A stretch of 64,000 nt of DNA, from contig CM055081.1 in the NCBI GenBank assembly GCA_029204045.2, positions 4,748,812 through 4,812,811 on the forward strand, given 5' to 3'. Source of the DNA: Tillandsia leiboldiana. Taxonomy: Eukaryota; Streptophyta; Magnoliopsida; Poales; Bromeliaceae. How positions within the stretch are numbered: the stretch's first letter is position 1; every line of letters begins with the position of its first letter. A program made the position numbers and the translations under genes. This document shows, one piece after another, positions 31,688-42,937 of this stretch. The notes under the pieces are model-generated. The model did no database searches and was not told the DNA's origin. It worked only from the letters and a program-made list of their open reading frames with translations.

Positions 31688-31878
31688 GGGAATTGATATT
31701 GCCAAAGCAATATCTACTATTGCTAGAGCACAGACATTATATTTATACATGCTTTGACCCCTTCTGCTCTTGCAATAGTAGATATAGCTCTAGCAATATC
31801 AGTTACATTATATTTAAACATGCTTTGACACCTTCTGCTCCTGCAATAGTAGATATTGCTCTGGCAATATCAGTTCCC
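31688..31878. mobile_element. Mutator-like MITE with 9-bp target duplication
   Basis: 191 bp between perfect ttctaatta duplications (31679-31687, 31879-31887). Ends are inverted repeats of about 37 bp: 'gggaattgatattgcc', 'gcaatatctactattgc' at the left, and their complement at the right ('gcaatagtagatattgc', 'ggcaatatcagttccc'). The 9-bp duplication is the signature of MULEs. A 5'-truncated copy lies at about 57835-57988. Confidence 0.88.
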
Positions 31879-32049
31879 TTCTAATTAATGTACTCTTGCT
31901 ACATAGCAAATTAGCAATCACCACAAAAAGGCAAATTAGCAATCACAAAAAGGGAGGATAGTTGTGGAATGTAAGGGTAAGCGAAGACATGAAACAATTC
32001 GCGGTTGCTTTTCATTAAACCAAGACATATTTGGATGTATATTCTAAAT

Positions 32050-32870
32050 CATGCATACTTGATGTTGTTGATTTTCCTCCAAGCTTGTTCTTAAATATGT
32101 AGTGTTCTGCCAATCAAGTGTGAACCTAAGTATATTTATAAATTTTAACTTATATTAACAAGAAAAACAAAGAGAAGATATTATAGTGTTCTTACGCAGG
32201 ACAAGATATTGAGGGAATTGTTTAACAGTTAAAGTTTTATGTAGGATTACAATAATCTTAGGTAAAAACGTACAAAAGTTATATAAACTATAAACCATTT
32301 TAAATATGCTATCCAACCTTTCCGAATTTTGATTTTACTATCCAACCTTTCAATTTATTTGATTTGAATTAGTGAACGATACTTTGACTTCAAAATTTAA
32401 GCTAATTAATTACTTCAATAGATTTATAGTTGCAAGAATTAAATGAAGCATACCAACAAAACCTATAAAGATAAACGATACATTTAAATTTTGAAGTAAA
32501 ACTATTGTTGACTGACTCAAATCAAATAAATTGAAATATGTGTCGTAAAATCAAAATTTTAAAAGGTTGAATAGTCAAATCAGAATAATCCGTAGTTCAA
32601 GTTCTATATGTTTTTACCACAATTTTATTACAACATATGGCTTCTACCACAAATCTACAAATTCATCAGTTACATTTACCATGCTTAACTTGCTTTTAAG
32701 CCCAATTAATGATAATTACAATGTACGAGATCGTTCTGTTGTGCGTGTGTATTGTGTGGACTGAGATGACACAAAAAGAAATAGAATATCAGATCAAACT
32801 AAGTCGACTAAGATAAGATCAGAGATAATCAGATAAAATGATATTAAGTGATGTCCACCTTGCATGAAAT
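32050..32870. other. 3' flank of the APC13 gene
   Basis: AT-rich, no other gene. 'ctatccaacctttc' recurs at 32308 and 32339. The 3' UTR and poly(A) site of APC13 (minus strand) should lie here. Confidence 0.45.
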
Positions 32871-32877
32871 AAGAGCT

Positions 32878-34315
32878 TCAGATATTATCTAGTCCGAGAT
32901 CATGCCAGCCATCTCCTTCCACTAGTTGACTTTCCTGATCTGATGGTAGAAAGAAATTCAGTAAAGAGACTTGATTACCATGATTAGCTAGTGAGAATGT
33001 AAAACATTCCGAACAAATAATGATTACGCATAACAATCTGTTATTATAAATGCAAAACATCAAGCACCTTGAAGCACTTGTTTCCATGGTACTATGGTGT
33101 GACCTTTCAAGTTTAGACTACTGGTTTTGTCCCTTTAGTAGGTGCCACTGATTTAGTTCATGAAATTAATCCACTGTATCCAACCATCAATTCTCTAACA
33201 TGTTGAAGGTCAATGTCAATACCAGACTTCTGTATGTCCTTCCTAGAAATCTATTTGCCTGAGGATTATGTGTACAAATTGCATGCCATTGAGGCTATCA
33301 TTCACGCAGGAACATGAAAACCAACTATAATTTAACCAAAACAATAAAATTGACCTAACATTTTAGTAAGCACATGTTGTCACCTCGCCAGTCTCTTCCC
33401 AATCATTCCCTTATGGATATTAAGTTAAACTGAAATAGAAGGTAATGAGGCATTTACTTTTCAGATCAGGAAATAACAGAAATGGCTATAGATCCTTGAA
33501 ACTACTAACATGGACAAAAAAAAACATATAGTATGACTTTAACCACTAAAGGGATAATATGACTCAGTAGTAGAGTAACAGGGGCTCCATGAAGTGCATA
33601 ATATATTTGACAAAGTAGAGACATAGAGCATGATAAGAACAATTAACAATAAAAGTAACTTGCTTCGACCACTTGATACACCTAGAATACCAGGATGGGA
33701 ATATGAGACTCAATAATTATAAATAGTGTCATGCAAAATCAAAAAAACTAAACCGCAAGTTTATAACCGCAGAAATTAAACTAAGAAACAAGAACGACGA
33801 TGCTAGCATTTTTAGAAGGTTTCTGCCTGAGAATTATAACAAAAAATAATTTCACCAATCTTTGACTATCACAATAATTCCAACAATAAATCATCAGAGT
33901 TCAAAATTCTTATTAAAATAGATTGATTTACAGCAATAAATTGATTTACAGAAATAAATCATCAGAGTTCAACAGTGAAGAGACAAGAACCGAGAACAAT
34001 GTTCAACATGCTTAGAAATGATGTAAAGAATGTTCATCTTGTAAAGTGGGCATACTCGTTTCCTCAGCATCGTCGGTTCGTACGGCCATTGTAGACGGAA
34101 GCGGGATCTCTGAAACCCAAAAGATATAGGGAAAAAAATGTTAGCTTATTGCCATAGAACTAAAGAGTAGTTAGAAGGGCACTAACTAAGCCAAGGTTTG
34201 GGATGTGCGATTAAAAAGAAATAGGGGTCGGACCGTCGCAGGGGAGGGTGTCTCGCATCCACTCCTCATCCACAATGTCTATGAGAATGCCCATGCTCAG
34301 CAGATGCTCCGCCAT
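32878..34315 (-). CDS. APC13: APC13 (BONSAI), anaphase-promoting complex subunit, three coding exons
   Basis: Coding exons on the minus strand: 34315-34234 (82 nt), 34109-34056 (54 nt) and 32939-32878 (62 nt), giving 65 aa and a stop. Introns of 124 and 1116 bp begin GT and end AG. Exon 1 encodes '[18 protein letters not shown]', the conserved core of APC13. Exon 2 encodes '[17 protein letters not shown]'. Exon 3 starts at 'NQES' and ends '[13 protein letters not shown]', the conserved C-terminal motif. APC13 is a small, mostly extended subunit that helps hold the TPR subunits of the anaphase-promoting complex, the E3 ligase that targets cyclins and securin. All junctions keep frame and the length fits the plant family (about 60-65 aa). 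It sits among transposons, including a 1.1-kb intron. Confidence 0.92.
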
Positions 34316-34524
34316 TCCGATCCACCCTTCTCTTTGCAGTCTCTATCTCTCTCCAAAGTCCCCAAATAAAACTGCAAGAAGAAATATTTCTGCAGAATTG
34401 ATTAACCATGTATAGCCATTACACGTTACAATCTTTCAATATATTCACTCTTCCCCTAGACTTGGTGTCAAGAGGAGAAATATAGCAGTTAGAAGAAAGG
34501 AAACACCCATTGGACGCATATATA

Positions 34525-35895
34525 ATAAAATTTGTGCTTGCATACATCATAAAATTAATCTATCGAATAAGTACCCTCTCTCATAAAATCCAGCCCCACA
34601 CCATTCATTCAAAACAAAAGATTTTCAAACTCAAATCAATTCACGTAATTTGCAAACTGCTACTCACGATGCTCCACAGAACAGAACTAAAAGAGATGTA
34701 GATTATTAGGAAATTTTTTAAGCTCCACATTGTTCACAGAAAAAGATAACTGAAGAAACACATCTGGATGGATGATCTTATATATGTTAATCCCCAGGAA
34801 AAGGGAGGAAGCTAATAGGAAATAAACCAATTTCGTCAACTGATGTTTAAAAAACTGAAAAAAGAAAGTACCAGGGAATCGCAGCAGAGATAATGGTTCT
34901 GTGCCGGAGTCAGTGGGGATTTTAGGGGTAGGGAATTGTGGTTAGTCTATGACTATGAATAGGTTTTCTGTAAATAAATTAATTACATGACCGGATTCCA
35001 GGAGGATTTTGAATAGGTAGATACTAGGCTTGGAATGTCACTGGATACAGATATTTAAAATTCTACTTAAATTTGAATTCGAATGAAACGGACTTAATCG
35101 ATGCTAAATAGATAAGGTTTCAACTACGAAAAACAAAAACACGACGGATTCAGGTTCAGGTATGATTTTTATATGTACCCAACCCGAGCTCGAACCCCTA
35201 TCTGAACGCGAACCAAAATCCAAACCCATTTTTTATTATATAATATATAAACAAATTTGAGTTTGTACTTTGAAAAATAGATTTGAGTATGATATGTTTT
35301 GAAATTTGGTAAAGAAAAATGATTGCATTCGAATTTGGATTTTCGGGTTCAGTTTTTCGAGTTCAACTTCGTGTTTCGGTCTACTCATTGGATTCGGATT
35401 TGAATATGGATTTTCAAAACCTTAACGGTCTCAGATATGGGTTTGGGTTTTGATTTTTATAGTTGGGTTTGGGATCAGGTTTTTGAAAACACACCACAAA
35501 TCCAACCAGTTAACATCCCTATTCATGGCAAATCTTAGGAGGCAAAAAAAAATTTTGAGGGGGGGGGGGGGGGGGGGGGGGGGCGCATCTCCTGCTCCAA
35601 ATTCGTAGCGAATCATGAAAGTGGCATAGTTTATTGCTCTGGATTCATTTGAATCACTACCCCTACTCTCCTTTTTTTTTTTTAACACCTTTCTAATTTT
35701 ATATACCTCTTTAAATTATTATAGTTCGTTAAATTAAAATTTAGGTAAATTGCATTACTAGTCACCCAATCGGTAAATTAAATTTTATATTTTGATCCTC
35801 GAAATTTTAAATCGGCATTACATGCTGTGAATTTTTAACAATGTTACATTTCAATCTCTCAACTTTCAATGATTTTTTAAGTTTTACTCTTATAT
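34525..35895. repeat. Upstream region of APC13, duplicated upstream of the F-box gene
   Basis: Matches 53061-56380 in the same order and orientation, e.g. 'gtgcttgcatacat', 'gctactcacgatgctccacagaacagaactaaaa' area, 'gaagaaacacatctggatg', then 'ctgctccaaattcgtagcgaatcatgaaagtg' and 'caatctctcaacttt'. A donor-like gtacttt at 34871 (minus strand) suggests a 5' UTR exon upstream of APC13, and the F-box copy has the same site near 53423. The part at about 35026-35520 resembles a decayed hAT-like element shared by both copies. Confidence 0.75.
35559..35583 (+). repeat. Run of 25 G
   Basis: An uninterrupted homopolymer of G in AT-rich DNA, just downstream of an A8 run. Its counterpart near 56060 lacks it. 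It would form a stable G-quadruplex, or reflect sequencing error in its length. Confidence 0.9.
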
Positions 35896-35899
35896 GCAT

Positions 35900-38400
35900 T
35901 CTTATTTGATCAATACAAGTTTGATCGCCACTGCCCATTATGCTATGTAAATAATCTAACTGTTATTCATATTTTACATATGTCCTATTCATCAAAACAC
36001 GTCTCTCGTAATGCCTTATTTGCATGATGTATGCAATTAGAACATGCATAAAAGCTAAATACAATATTTCAACATGAAGTTGTTGCAACAAAAGGTATGC
36101 GACCAATCTTTTTCGTTTAATATGTCCATATCTACAATGCATATCATGCAGACAAATAAATTAGAATAAATACTAAGTTAACGAATTATGCTATTAGCAC
36201 AACTAAGAAATAAAAATACAAACAACATAGACAACCCAAATCATTGCTGTAGGCATTGTAGGCATTGTAGGCAATGTAGGCATCACATACATAAAGCTAG
36301 CTCACTTGTAGAAGTGCGCTAAATAGCATTGTGCTTTTAATGGCATTTAATTTCTAATTTGTAGCACAAAAGGATAGTTTGTAACCTAAGCAACAGTGAA
36401 ACAGGATATAGAAAATGGGACCCAAAAATCTAGGAGAGAAATTTAAGCTGAGTTCATGGATATGGAACAAAAATGGCTCTTCACACCAAACCAATCAGCA
36501 CATTGGATTAAAACAAAAAAGGTGAAAAGCCAGAGTTTAAAAAGCTATAAATAAACCCTTGATATTTTCCCAACTTGAGAACTGAGACAATCTTACAACT
36601 TGCAAAGCTATATAAGAGGAAAATTTTCTGACGTATGAATCTGATTTTCAAAATCTTAGATCTTGGTTTCTCAGATTATAGTCATAATTAACTATTTTTC
36701 TCAGAGAGAAAAGTATAAGAAAATGCTGCTCATGTTGCTTCTCATATGTTGTTGTTATCACATATGTTCTCATATGTTGCTTCTCATGTTGCTAATTTTA
36801 ATCAATTTGAACCTTTACAAAGTTAATTGCAAATAGAGTACATCTTTAAACAAAAGTAGTAATCAGACTTTAGAATGCTATCTAGAGAATAACTTTTGGA
36901 AAGAAAAATTAATAGCATAGGTAACACTCTGTTAAATGTGGCCTCTTATCTACATTGGCCACTGAATCAGAAATTAGCAGTGGAAAAAAAGAAAAGTTTT
37001 CCTGAATTGTGACTATTAGCTACAATTAGTAAAGTTCAGTATGTTTTTTGATAAATTAAATTTGACTCTGCAGATCTTTTCAAACTCCCATGACCTAATT
37101 ATCTTAATTTTATACTCCAAAGAATAAACGCTCTCAAAGTGGTAACCATCATTGCTCTTGACATTCACAAGCTTCTTGTCAGTCAAATGTTCATCAGTGA
37201 AAAATTAAAGATTTGGCAGTGAGAAAAAAGGCTAAATTTGGCTTAAAGGTCTTTCGGTGTAGTTTATTTTCATATAACATATATCTTGTTTGGTTTTTTT
37301 CTGGGTGCCTGTTGTTTCTGGTAGCTGAGTGGTAGAGAAGACTGTCTCTTGTAGCATGCATTTCCATCTACGTGGTAACTAATTCATATGATTTTTCTTG
37401 TATAATTTAAATATTTCAATATTGTCATTTTGGGTTTATGTAAAAAATCTTTCAATGTGCATGCCCTATTACAATTTGAGTTTGAATTGCATAATACTAG
37501 TGTATTTGATCTAAACTCGATAAAAATATTTCAATTTAAATTTTGGTTTGGGTTTTGACTAGACTTTTGATTGAAACATATCCAAATATGATCCAAACTC
37601 ATTAATGCAGATCAAAGTTTGATCTAACTAATGAAAGACCAATATGAAAATGCACTAATCACAGAATCCTTTCTGGAACTTCACCATAAAAATCAAGTAC
37701 TTGTGAAAATTTCTACTTCTAGCAACTGTGAAAAAGGCTTGGACCCAACCCAAAAATATGAAATGTGCCTACCTAGGACGTAGTTGCTAGCTACGCTATG
37801 CTTGCCAACCATTTAGATGCTCTTCACCTTCGTGCAAGCATGCTGGTTCTCTAGATCAATTTTTTTCTACTTAAGTTGTTAGGTTAATGGAAAGTGACTT
37901 TCATTGCAATTTCGAACTAGTTAGATATTGACATGAGAAGAAATTGCATCAAGCCATTGTTCACTGTCAACTATTTTGATCACCCACCACCACCACCCAC
38001 CCTATGAAACAAAATTTAGTAGGATGCGTTATGTAGTACAACAGAGAGAGATTTAAACCATCAGTTATCATTCTATCCACATTCTAGATTAAAAAAGAAT
38101 TGAATGCTATTTGACTGCTTATATACCTTCACATGCTTTTATCCTGAATATATTTGGCGCATAATTGTATTTATTTTTTAAGATGTCAATGACTCAATTA
38201 TTACTAGTTATTTCTTAATTATTATGGAAAACTAAACTCAAAAATTAAAAATTAGTCATAAAACAAGCAAATTACATTGTAAAATGTTATATACCTAGGA
38301 CTTAAAACCCCTAAACATGGCATAGCCTCCAGGAAACTAGAACTTCATAGCAATCAAGATTAGACAGTTGCTAAATATGCTACAAAAAAGAAACGAAATA
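35900..38400. other. Intergenic region without recognisable genes
   Basis: No ORF with conserved features on either strand. Short internal repeats only: 'attgtaggc' three to four times at 36244-36285, and 'catatgttgcttctcatgttgct' variants at 36730-36792. Confidence 0.5.
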
Positions 38401-38401
38401 T

Positions 38402-38513
38402 AACACCACAATCACCAATCGAAGCAAAGCAGTTCCTTAAAAATGCATAGTAATAACAATTTTTTTTTTTTTTTAAAGGAACTGCTTTGCTTCGATTGGT
38501 GATTGTGGCGTTA
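38402..38513. repeat. Near-perfect 42-nt foldback
   Basis: The arm 'aacaccacaatcaccaatcg' onward (38402-38443) is repeated in reverse complement at about 38471-38513, with one mismatch (A versus G) and one single-base indel. The spacer is under 30 bases and ends in a T run. Transcribed on either strand it gives a hairpin of about 40 bp. No mature miRNA is recognised. Confidence 0.85.
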
Positions 38514-38537
38514 GAGGGAGCTTTGGGGGATTGTTTA

Positions 38538-38830
38538 CCTGATGATCACACGATGCCTAAGTACTAGGGTTTTAGAGCATCTCTGCCTGAGACCGCGGCG
38601 GCAGCAGCCACCATCATGATCGCGCGACGGCGAAGACGTAGGGTTTCAAAGTGTCTCCGTTGAGGTCACACTGTCGACGGTGGCTGCAGAGATCCCCGTT
38701 GCAGCGGAGAACGTCGTGGCAGCAGAGATCAACGCGTCTTAGGGTTAGGGTTTGGGCGGAGAAAAAGGAAGAGGAGGAGGGAGAATAAGCAGGGAGGAGA
38801 AAAACGTCGGGGTGAGGGTGGAAAATAGAG
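38538..38830 (-). other. Candidate untranslated first exon of a minus-strand transcript
   Basis: GC-richer island reading, on the minus strand, CT-rich leader, 'aaaccctaaccctaa', then GC-rich text ending 'gtgatcatcag' followed by gtaaac (donor-like at 38537). Only an 18-codon ORF (MMVAAAAAVSG...) is present. It could be a first exon of a transcript running toward APC13 (4.2 kb away) or a stranded promoter. Support is compositional only. Confidence 0.3.
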
Positions 38831-39059
38831 TATAAATCCAGTTGAAAAATTACAATAAAAAAAAAAAAACTTTTTTTTCATTTTAACCCTATAAAAAATT
38901 ATAATTAGTCAAATAATTTTATTTTGTTGTTGAATTTAAAAAATAATTAATATTTAATAAATCTAAGAAGACGGTGAACGTCAAAAATCATAAATGATTC
39001 ACTGACTTTGTCGAGATTGGCTTTTATTTAATAAATCTAAGAAGAGATTTTTTTTCGAG

Positions 39060-39745
39060 GAGTCCGGGCCCAAATAAAGCAATGAGAAAGTGTCCGGACT
39101 TCTCTTTCTTTGTCGAGATTGGCTTTTATTTTTGGTAGAAGATCATTCAGAATCAAAGCATTCCAAGCCCAAGAGAAAAAAGAAGAAGGGGCAAAAAGAG
39201 TGTGGCGTGAGGAGGATTCTCGAATGGAGAATTTTCGATGTTAGAGGGTGCGGGGCCGGAGCAGCTACAATTACATTAGCGGGAGATGCTATCTTGGCTT
39301 GCTTGGCAACATCGCTAGAAATTATACTGCGATTCATTCCGTAGCTAATAAATTCTTAGGTTATGCAGATTTGCTCTAATAGAAGCCATTGCTTGCCCTA
39401 ATGATGATCTTCTTCGTATTCATTCTGACAACTCTTCTGCTAGAAGAAAGACCACTTTCAATCTGACTAGTCTTAGGTTCGTTCTTGCTATTACCCAACA
39501 TCTACGAATAGCAAAATCTTTGATAGACAATGAATTGATGCGGCTCTTTTCTTAATTACCGAAAAAGCTACCTTTCCAAGAGTCATGAGAACCCAGAAAG
39601 TGACTGAACGACCTTCTCCTAGGAAATTCCCTGTCTCAGGTCCGATTCCTACTTACTTTCTTCTTGGTTTACTCGGACTTTTGACTCGAGTTCTCTCTAT
39701 CTTCTTCAGTCATCTTGGTGCCTTGAGCTGGGAAAACTACTAATT
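39060..39745 (+). other. Nuclear copy of mitochondrial DNA (NUMT)
   Basis: Sequence of mitochondrial character surrounds the atp9 remnant: moderate GC, no TE features, unlike the AT-rich flanks. Both sides show short repeats of the flank: 'tgtcgagattggcttttatt' at 39008 and 39112, 'aataaatctaagaaga' at 38957 and 39028, 'aagacggtgaacg' at 38968 and 40112. This suggests repair-associated duplication at the insertion. Exact limits cannot be set by eye. Confidence 0.55.
39238..39430 (+). pseudogene. atp9: atp9 pseudogene (mitochondrial ATP synthase subunit c)
   Basis: Starts atgttagagggtgc like plant mitochondrial atp9 (MLEGA). It continues 'gccggagcagctacaatta' (AGAATI), 'gcgggagatgct' (AGAA region), 'attcattccgtagc' (IHSVA), 'ggttatgcagat' (GYAI) and 'ctaatagaagccattgc' (LTEAIA), ending 'ttcgtattcattctga'. 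Deletions and substitutions break the frame repeatedly; the best frame stops at 39342. In mitochondria the protein forms the proton-carrying c-ring. This copy is a nuclear relic. Confidence 0.72.
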
Positions 39746-40385
39746 CAACGGGTATGGGATCGATTCTCTCTATAATGATATGATAAATAATTTACCATTC
39801 TTTTTTATTTATCATATATAATTTTAACAATCACATAAAAATTTTAATATACCACATATAATCATAACAATTTTAATATACCATATAAAAAAATTAATAT
39901 ATCATATATAATCATAACAATTTAATAATCCCCCTATAATCTTAACAACCGCAAAAAAAATCTTCATAAATTATAAAAAAAATAATAAATATATTAACAA
40001 TTTATTTAACCATCAAATAAAAATTTTAATAATCACCATATAATCTTAGCAATCTTTAAAAAAATATTCACTACATATACAAAAAATAACAAAATGAAAA
40101 CGGTGATTCTAAAGACGGTGAACGATTCACTGTATTTCTAGAAATATTAGATGGCCATTTGAAAGGGTTATTTAACCAATTATAAATTTCTATAAGGTTA
40201 TTGTATAAAAAAGTCCACCAAAAAATAGTTATAGGGCTAGATTTTATAAAAAAATATACGACAATCAAGATGGATGACCCTTTCATTGCCTTTTTTTTTT
40301 CGAACGGTAACAAAGTGTTGAAAATAATACAGTATAAAATCATCGTTTCTCCTTAATCAACGACAATGCGACTATGGACAGTCAC
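39746..40385. other. AT-rich intergenic stretch
   Basis: 39780-40060 consists of loose repeats of 'taatatacca(t)ata' and 'ataatcataacaattt'. No gene seen. 'aagacggtgaacgattcactg' at 40112 echoes 38968-39003 on the other side of the NUMT. Confidence 0.5.
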
Positions 40386-42593
40386 TGTAGTGCTCCGGCT
40401 TTCGCTAAAGTAGCAAAGTGCGGGTAAGTCACTCTAAACATATTTTAAAACATGATAAGAACGAATTAGAACAAGTTTGTTTCGAAGCAAAAAGCATTCA
40501 GACTAAAAGTGAGTTGGAAACAGGATTTAAAATGAGTTCCGAATTGAAAATTGGCTTAAAAAAGACCCTGGTATAGTCAAAGTTGTTGTGAGTATGTTAA
40601 AAATGAATTTTGAGCACGCCATAATGATCCCGTAGAGTTTAGGGCCTCGTAGAGCGAAAACACATTTTTCGAGGCAATGAAAATATGGGATTTTGACCTT
40701 CGGGGTCCGGACCTTTTTGGGAAAGTGCGAACCTTTTTAAAAAGTCCCCACCGTGTACATAAAGGACCGAACTGTCTTGGTGCGCTGAAAACCAACGTTC
40801 GGGGTTCGAACTTTTTCGGGAAAAAGGATCGGACCTTCTTCGCGCACAGTGTTTTGGACGTTCGGGGACAAGACCTTCTCGGGGAAAAAGTTCGGACCTT
40901 CGCGGGCCTGTCAGTGAGAGAGTGGCATTTTCATGATTTCTGAAGTGGCGTCGAGTATATAAGCTGGGGGATTTCTTCCCCAACTTGAGAACACCTCTTT
41001 CCACTCTCACTCCCTCTCTCTCTCTCTCTCATCTCTTTCTCTCTCTAGCAAGGAGGAGGACCCATGCTTGAAGAAGCACCATTTTATGGTTTTGATCTCT
41101 TTCGAAGTCACGGATCGGAAGATGATCATTATGAGAGCATCTTAGGAGGAAAAGAAACCTCTCCCAACCTCTCTTGAGCAAGAAATCAAGAGGTCAGTTT
41201 TTAGGATTTTTGTAAAACTTGGGGATTTTGGATTTTTGAGCTCCAAAGAGATTTTTAATGATCTCTTTTGGATTTTAACCCATATTTTAGGAGTTTTCTT
41301 GGAGGTTTAAGAGATCGAACCAACTCTCTTCCGAGAAAACACTTGAGATGGGGGATTCTTCCGGAAAATGGTGATCTCTCCCATTTTCCTTTGCTTTTTG
41401 ATTTATAAGTATGATAGTAAAGATAGTAGTGTAATGGGTTAATGATTTTTGAGAAATTAGAGTTTAGCCCTGAAAAGAGAGTTATGTTAGTACCTTGTAT
41501 AGGTTGTTCTTGCATGTGTTTGCATGGCATTTGACTTAGGAGAAAATCTAGGTTAAGAGTTTTAGATGAGTGGCATGAAATTTAGGAGATAACTCTAAAC
41601 AAATAAGTGGCATTGTCTTAAGACAAAACCTAAAGTTGAATGATCGAGTTATTAACATAGAGTTCATAAACTCTAAGGTTAAGTGTTTGGTTGAGGTTGG
41701 TGTTATGGCAATTAGTAACCCTAGAGCCGTGGTCTTAGGGTAATTATGCAAACTTGAGCAAATGTAATAATTCCAACCCAATGAGTGGTCCAAGGGATAT
41801 CATGGCTAACCTAGAGTCTATGACCTAGGGTAAAAAGTGAAAGAAAGATGCAAAAGATAAAAAAGAAAAGAAGCTAAAAGTGAAAGAGAATGAGATTAAA
41901 TGAAACCCTCGGAGGGGACGCCTGTCAGTTGGTAGCATGACTACCCGGGTTGGAACCCATTGGTACTAGGTACATTCGAGTGGTACGACAAAAGGTGCCT
42001 TTGGGTCAAAAGACTCACCCACGGTAGCATGACTACATTGGATCGATTCCATCTGGTGAGATACTTCCAAAAGGCCGAGGAACTAAATGAAAGTGCAAGT
42101 GGCTAAAGAGCTAAGAGAAAACTTAAAATGGCTAAACAGTTAAATAAGAGTGCCAAGTGGCTAAAGAGCTAAAAAGAAGTATAAAGTGGCTAAAGAATTA
42201 AAAGAAAGAGTAAAGTGGCCAAGTTGGCTAGGTTAGATGTGACCCTCTTTTATAGTGGCATAGTGGCCGAGTCATGTCATAGTGGCATATTACATGAGCA
42301 TGATAGTAGAGTAGCGGTTCTTATTTCAGCATGCTAGTTAGCATTTATCGCTTTCCATATATGTATATATCTTGCTATTATTGCTTCCATTGGACCAAGC
42401 AATGTAGAACATATTTTCTCGGAGGTTGAACCCACTGGGAACTATTCATAGTTCTCACACCCTTGGATGACCATGTTTGCAGATCCAGGCAGCTCTGGCG
42501 AGGCACGGGGCAGGGGTAAGAGCTTAGCAGTTTAGCGACCTAGCAGGTCTATCGTTGTCAGCGCCGGCAAATTAGCGGTCTTGGGGCGTGACA
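40386..42593 (+). repeat. 5' LTR of the gypsy element
   Basis: Starts tgtagtgctccgg and ends ggggcgtgaca. TATA-like tatataag at 40956-40963 follows an array of 'ttcgggg(a/t)' and 'cggacctt' motifs (40690-40910) and precedes a (ct)n leader. Matches 47954-50136 throughout. Confidence 0.9.
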
Positions 42594-42595
42594 GA

Positions 42596-42612
42596 TTAGT
42601 TTAGTATTAGAG
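42596..42612 (+). other. Degraded primer-binding site
   Basis: 'tagtttagtattagagcc' just after the LTR resembles tggtatcagagcc with changes (tagtattagagcc), consistent with an aged Met-tRNA site. Confidence 0.5.
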
Positions 42613-42937
42613 CCTAGGAGTGATTCTAGGCGGCTAGCAGACCTTAGGAGACCCTAAGGATTAGAGACGTGAGAGTGTGTGGATCTATGGGCGAAAGTAC
42701 TTGATTAGTTGTTATTGTTCCCAAAAAGGATATTAGGGGATGGATCGAGGGTAATGAGCTTTCATTCTTTGAGCAATTACGTTGGCGACTGACAACGTAA
42801 TGTTGGAAGTGAAAGGGAGTGCCCTCCTTTGCTTTCGCATGATTGGGCCGATGGACTTTTTCCTTAGCAATTACATACGCACGTTGTCCGAATTATTAAA
42901 TTTGGACTAATATTTTATTGTGGTGTGCAGATTAGCA

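Noticed and set aside
39090..39344. 84-codon ORF as a nuclear gene
   Set aside because: Its C-terminal half is the broken start of mitochondrial atp9.
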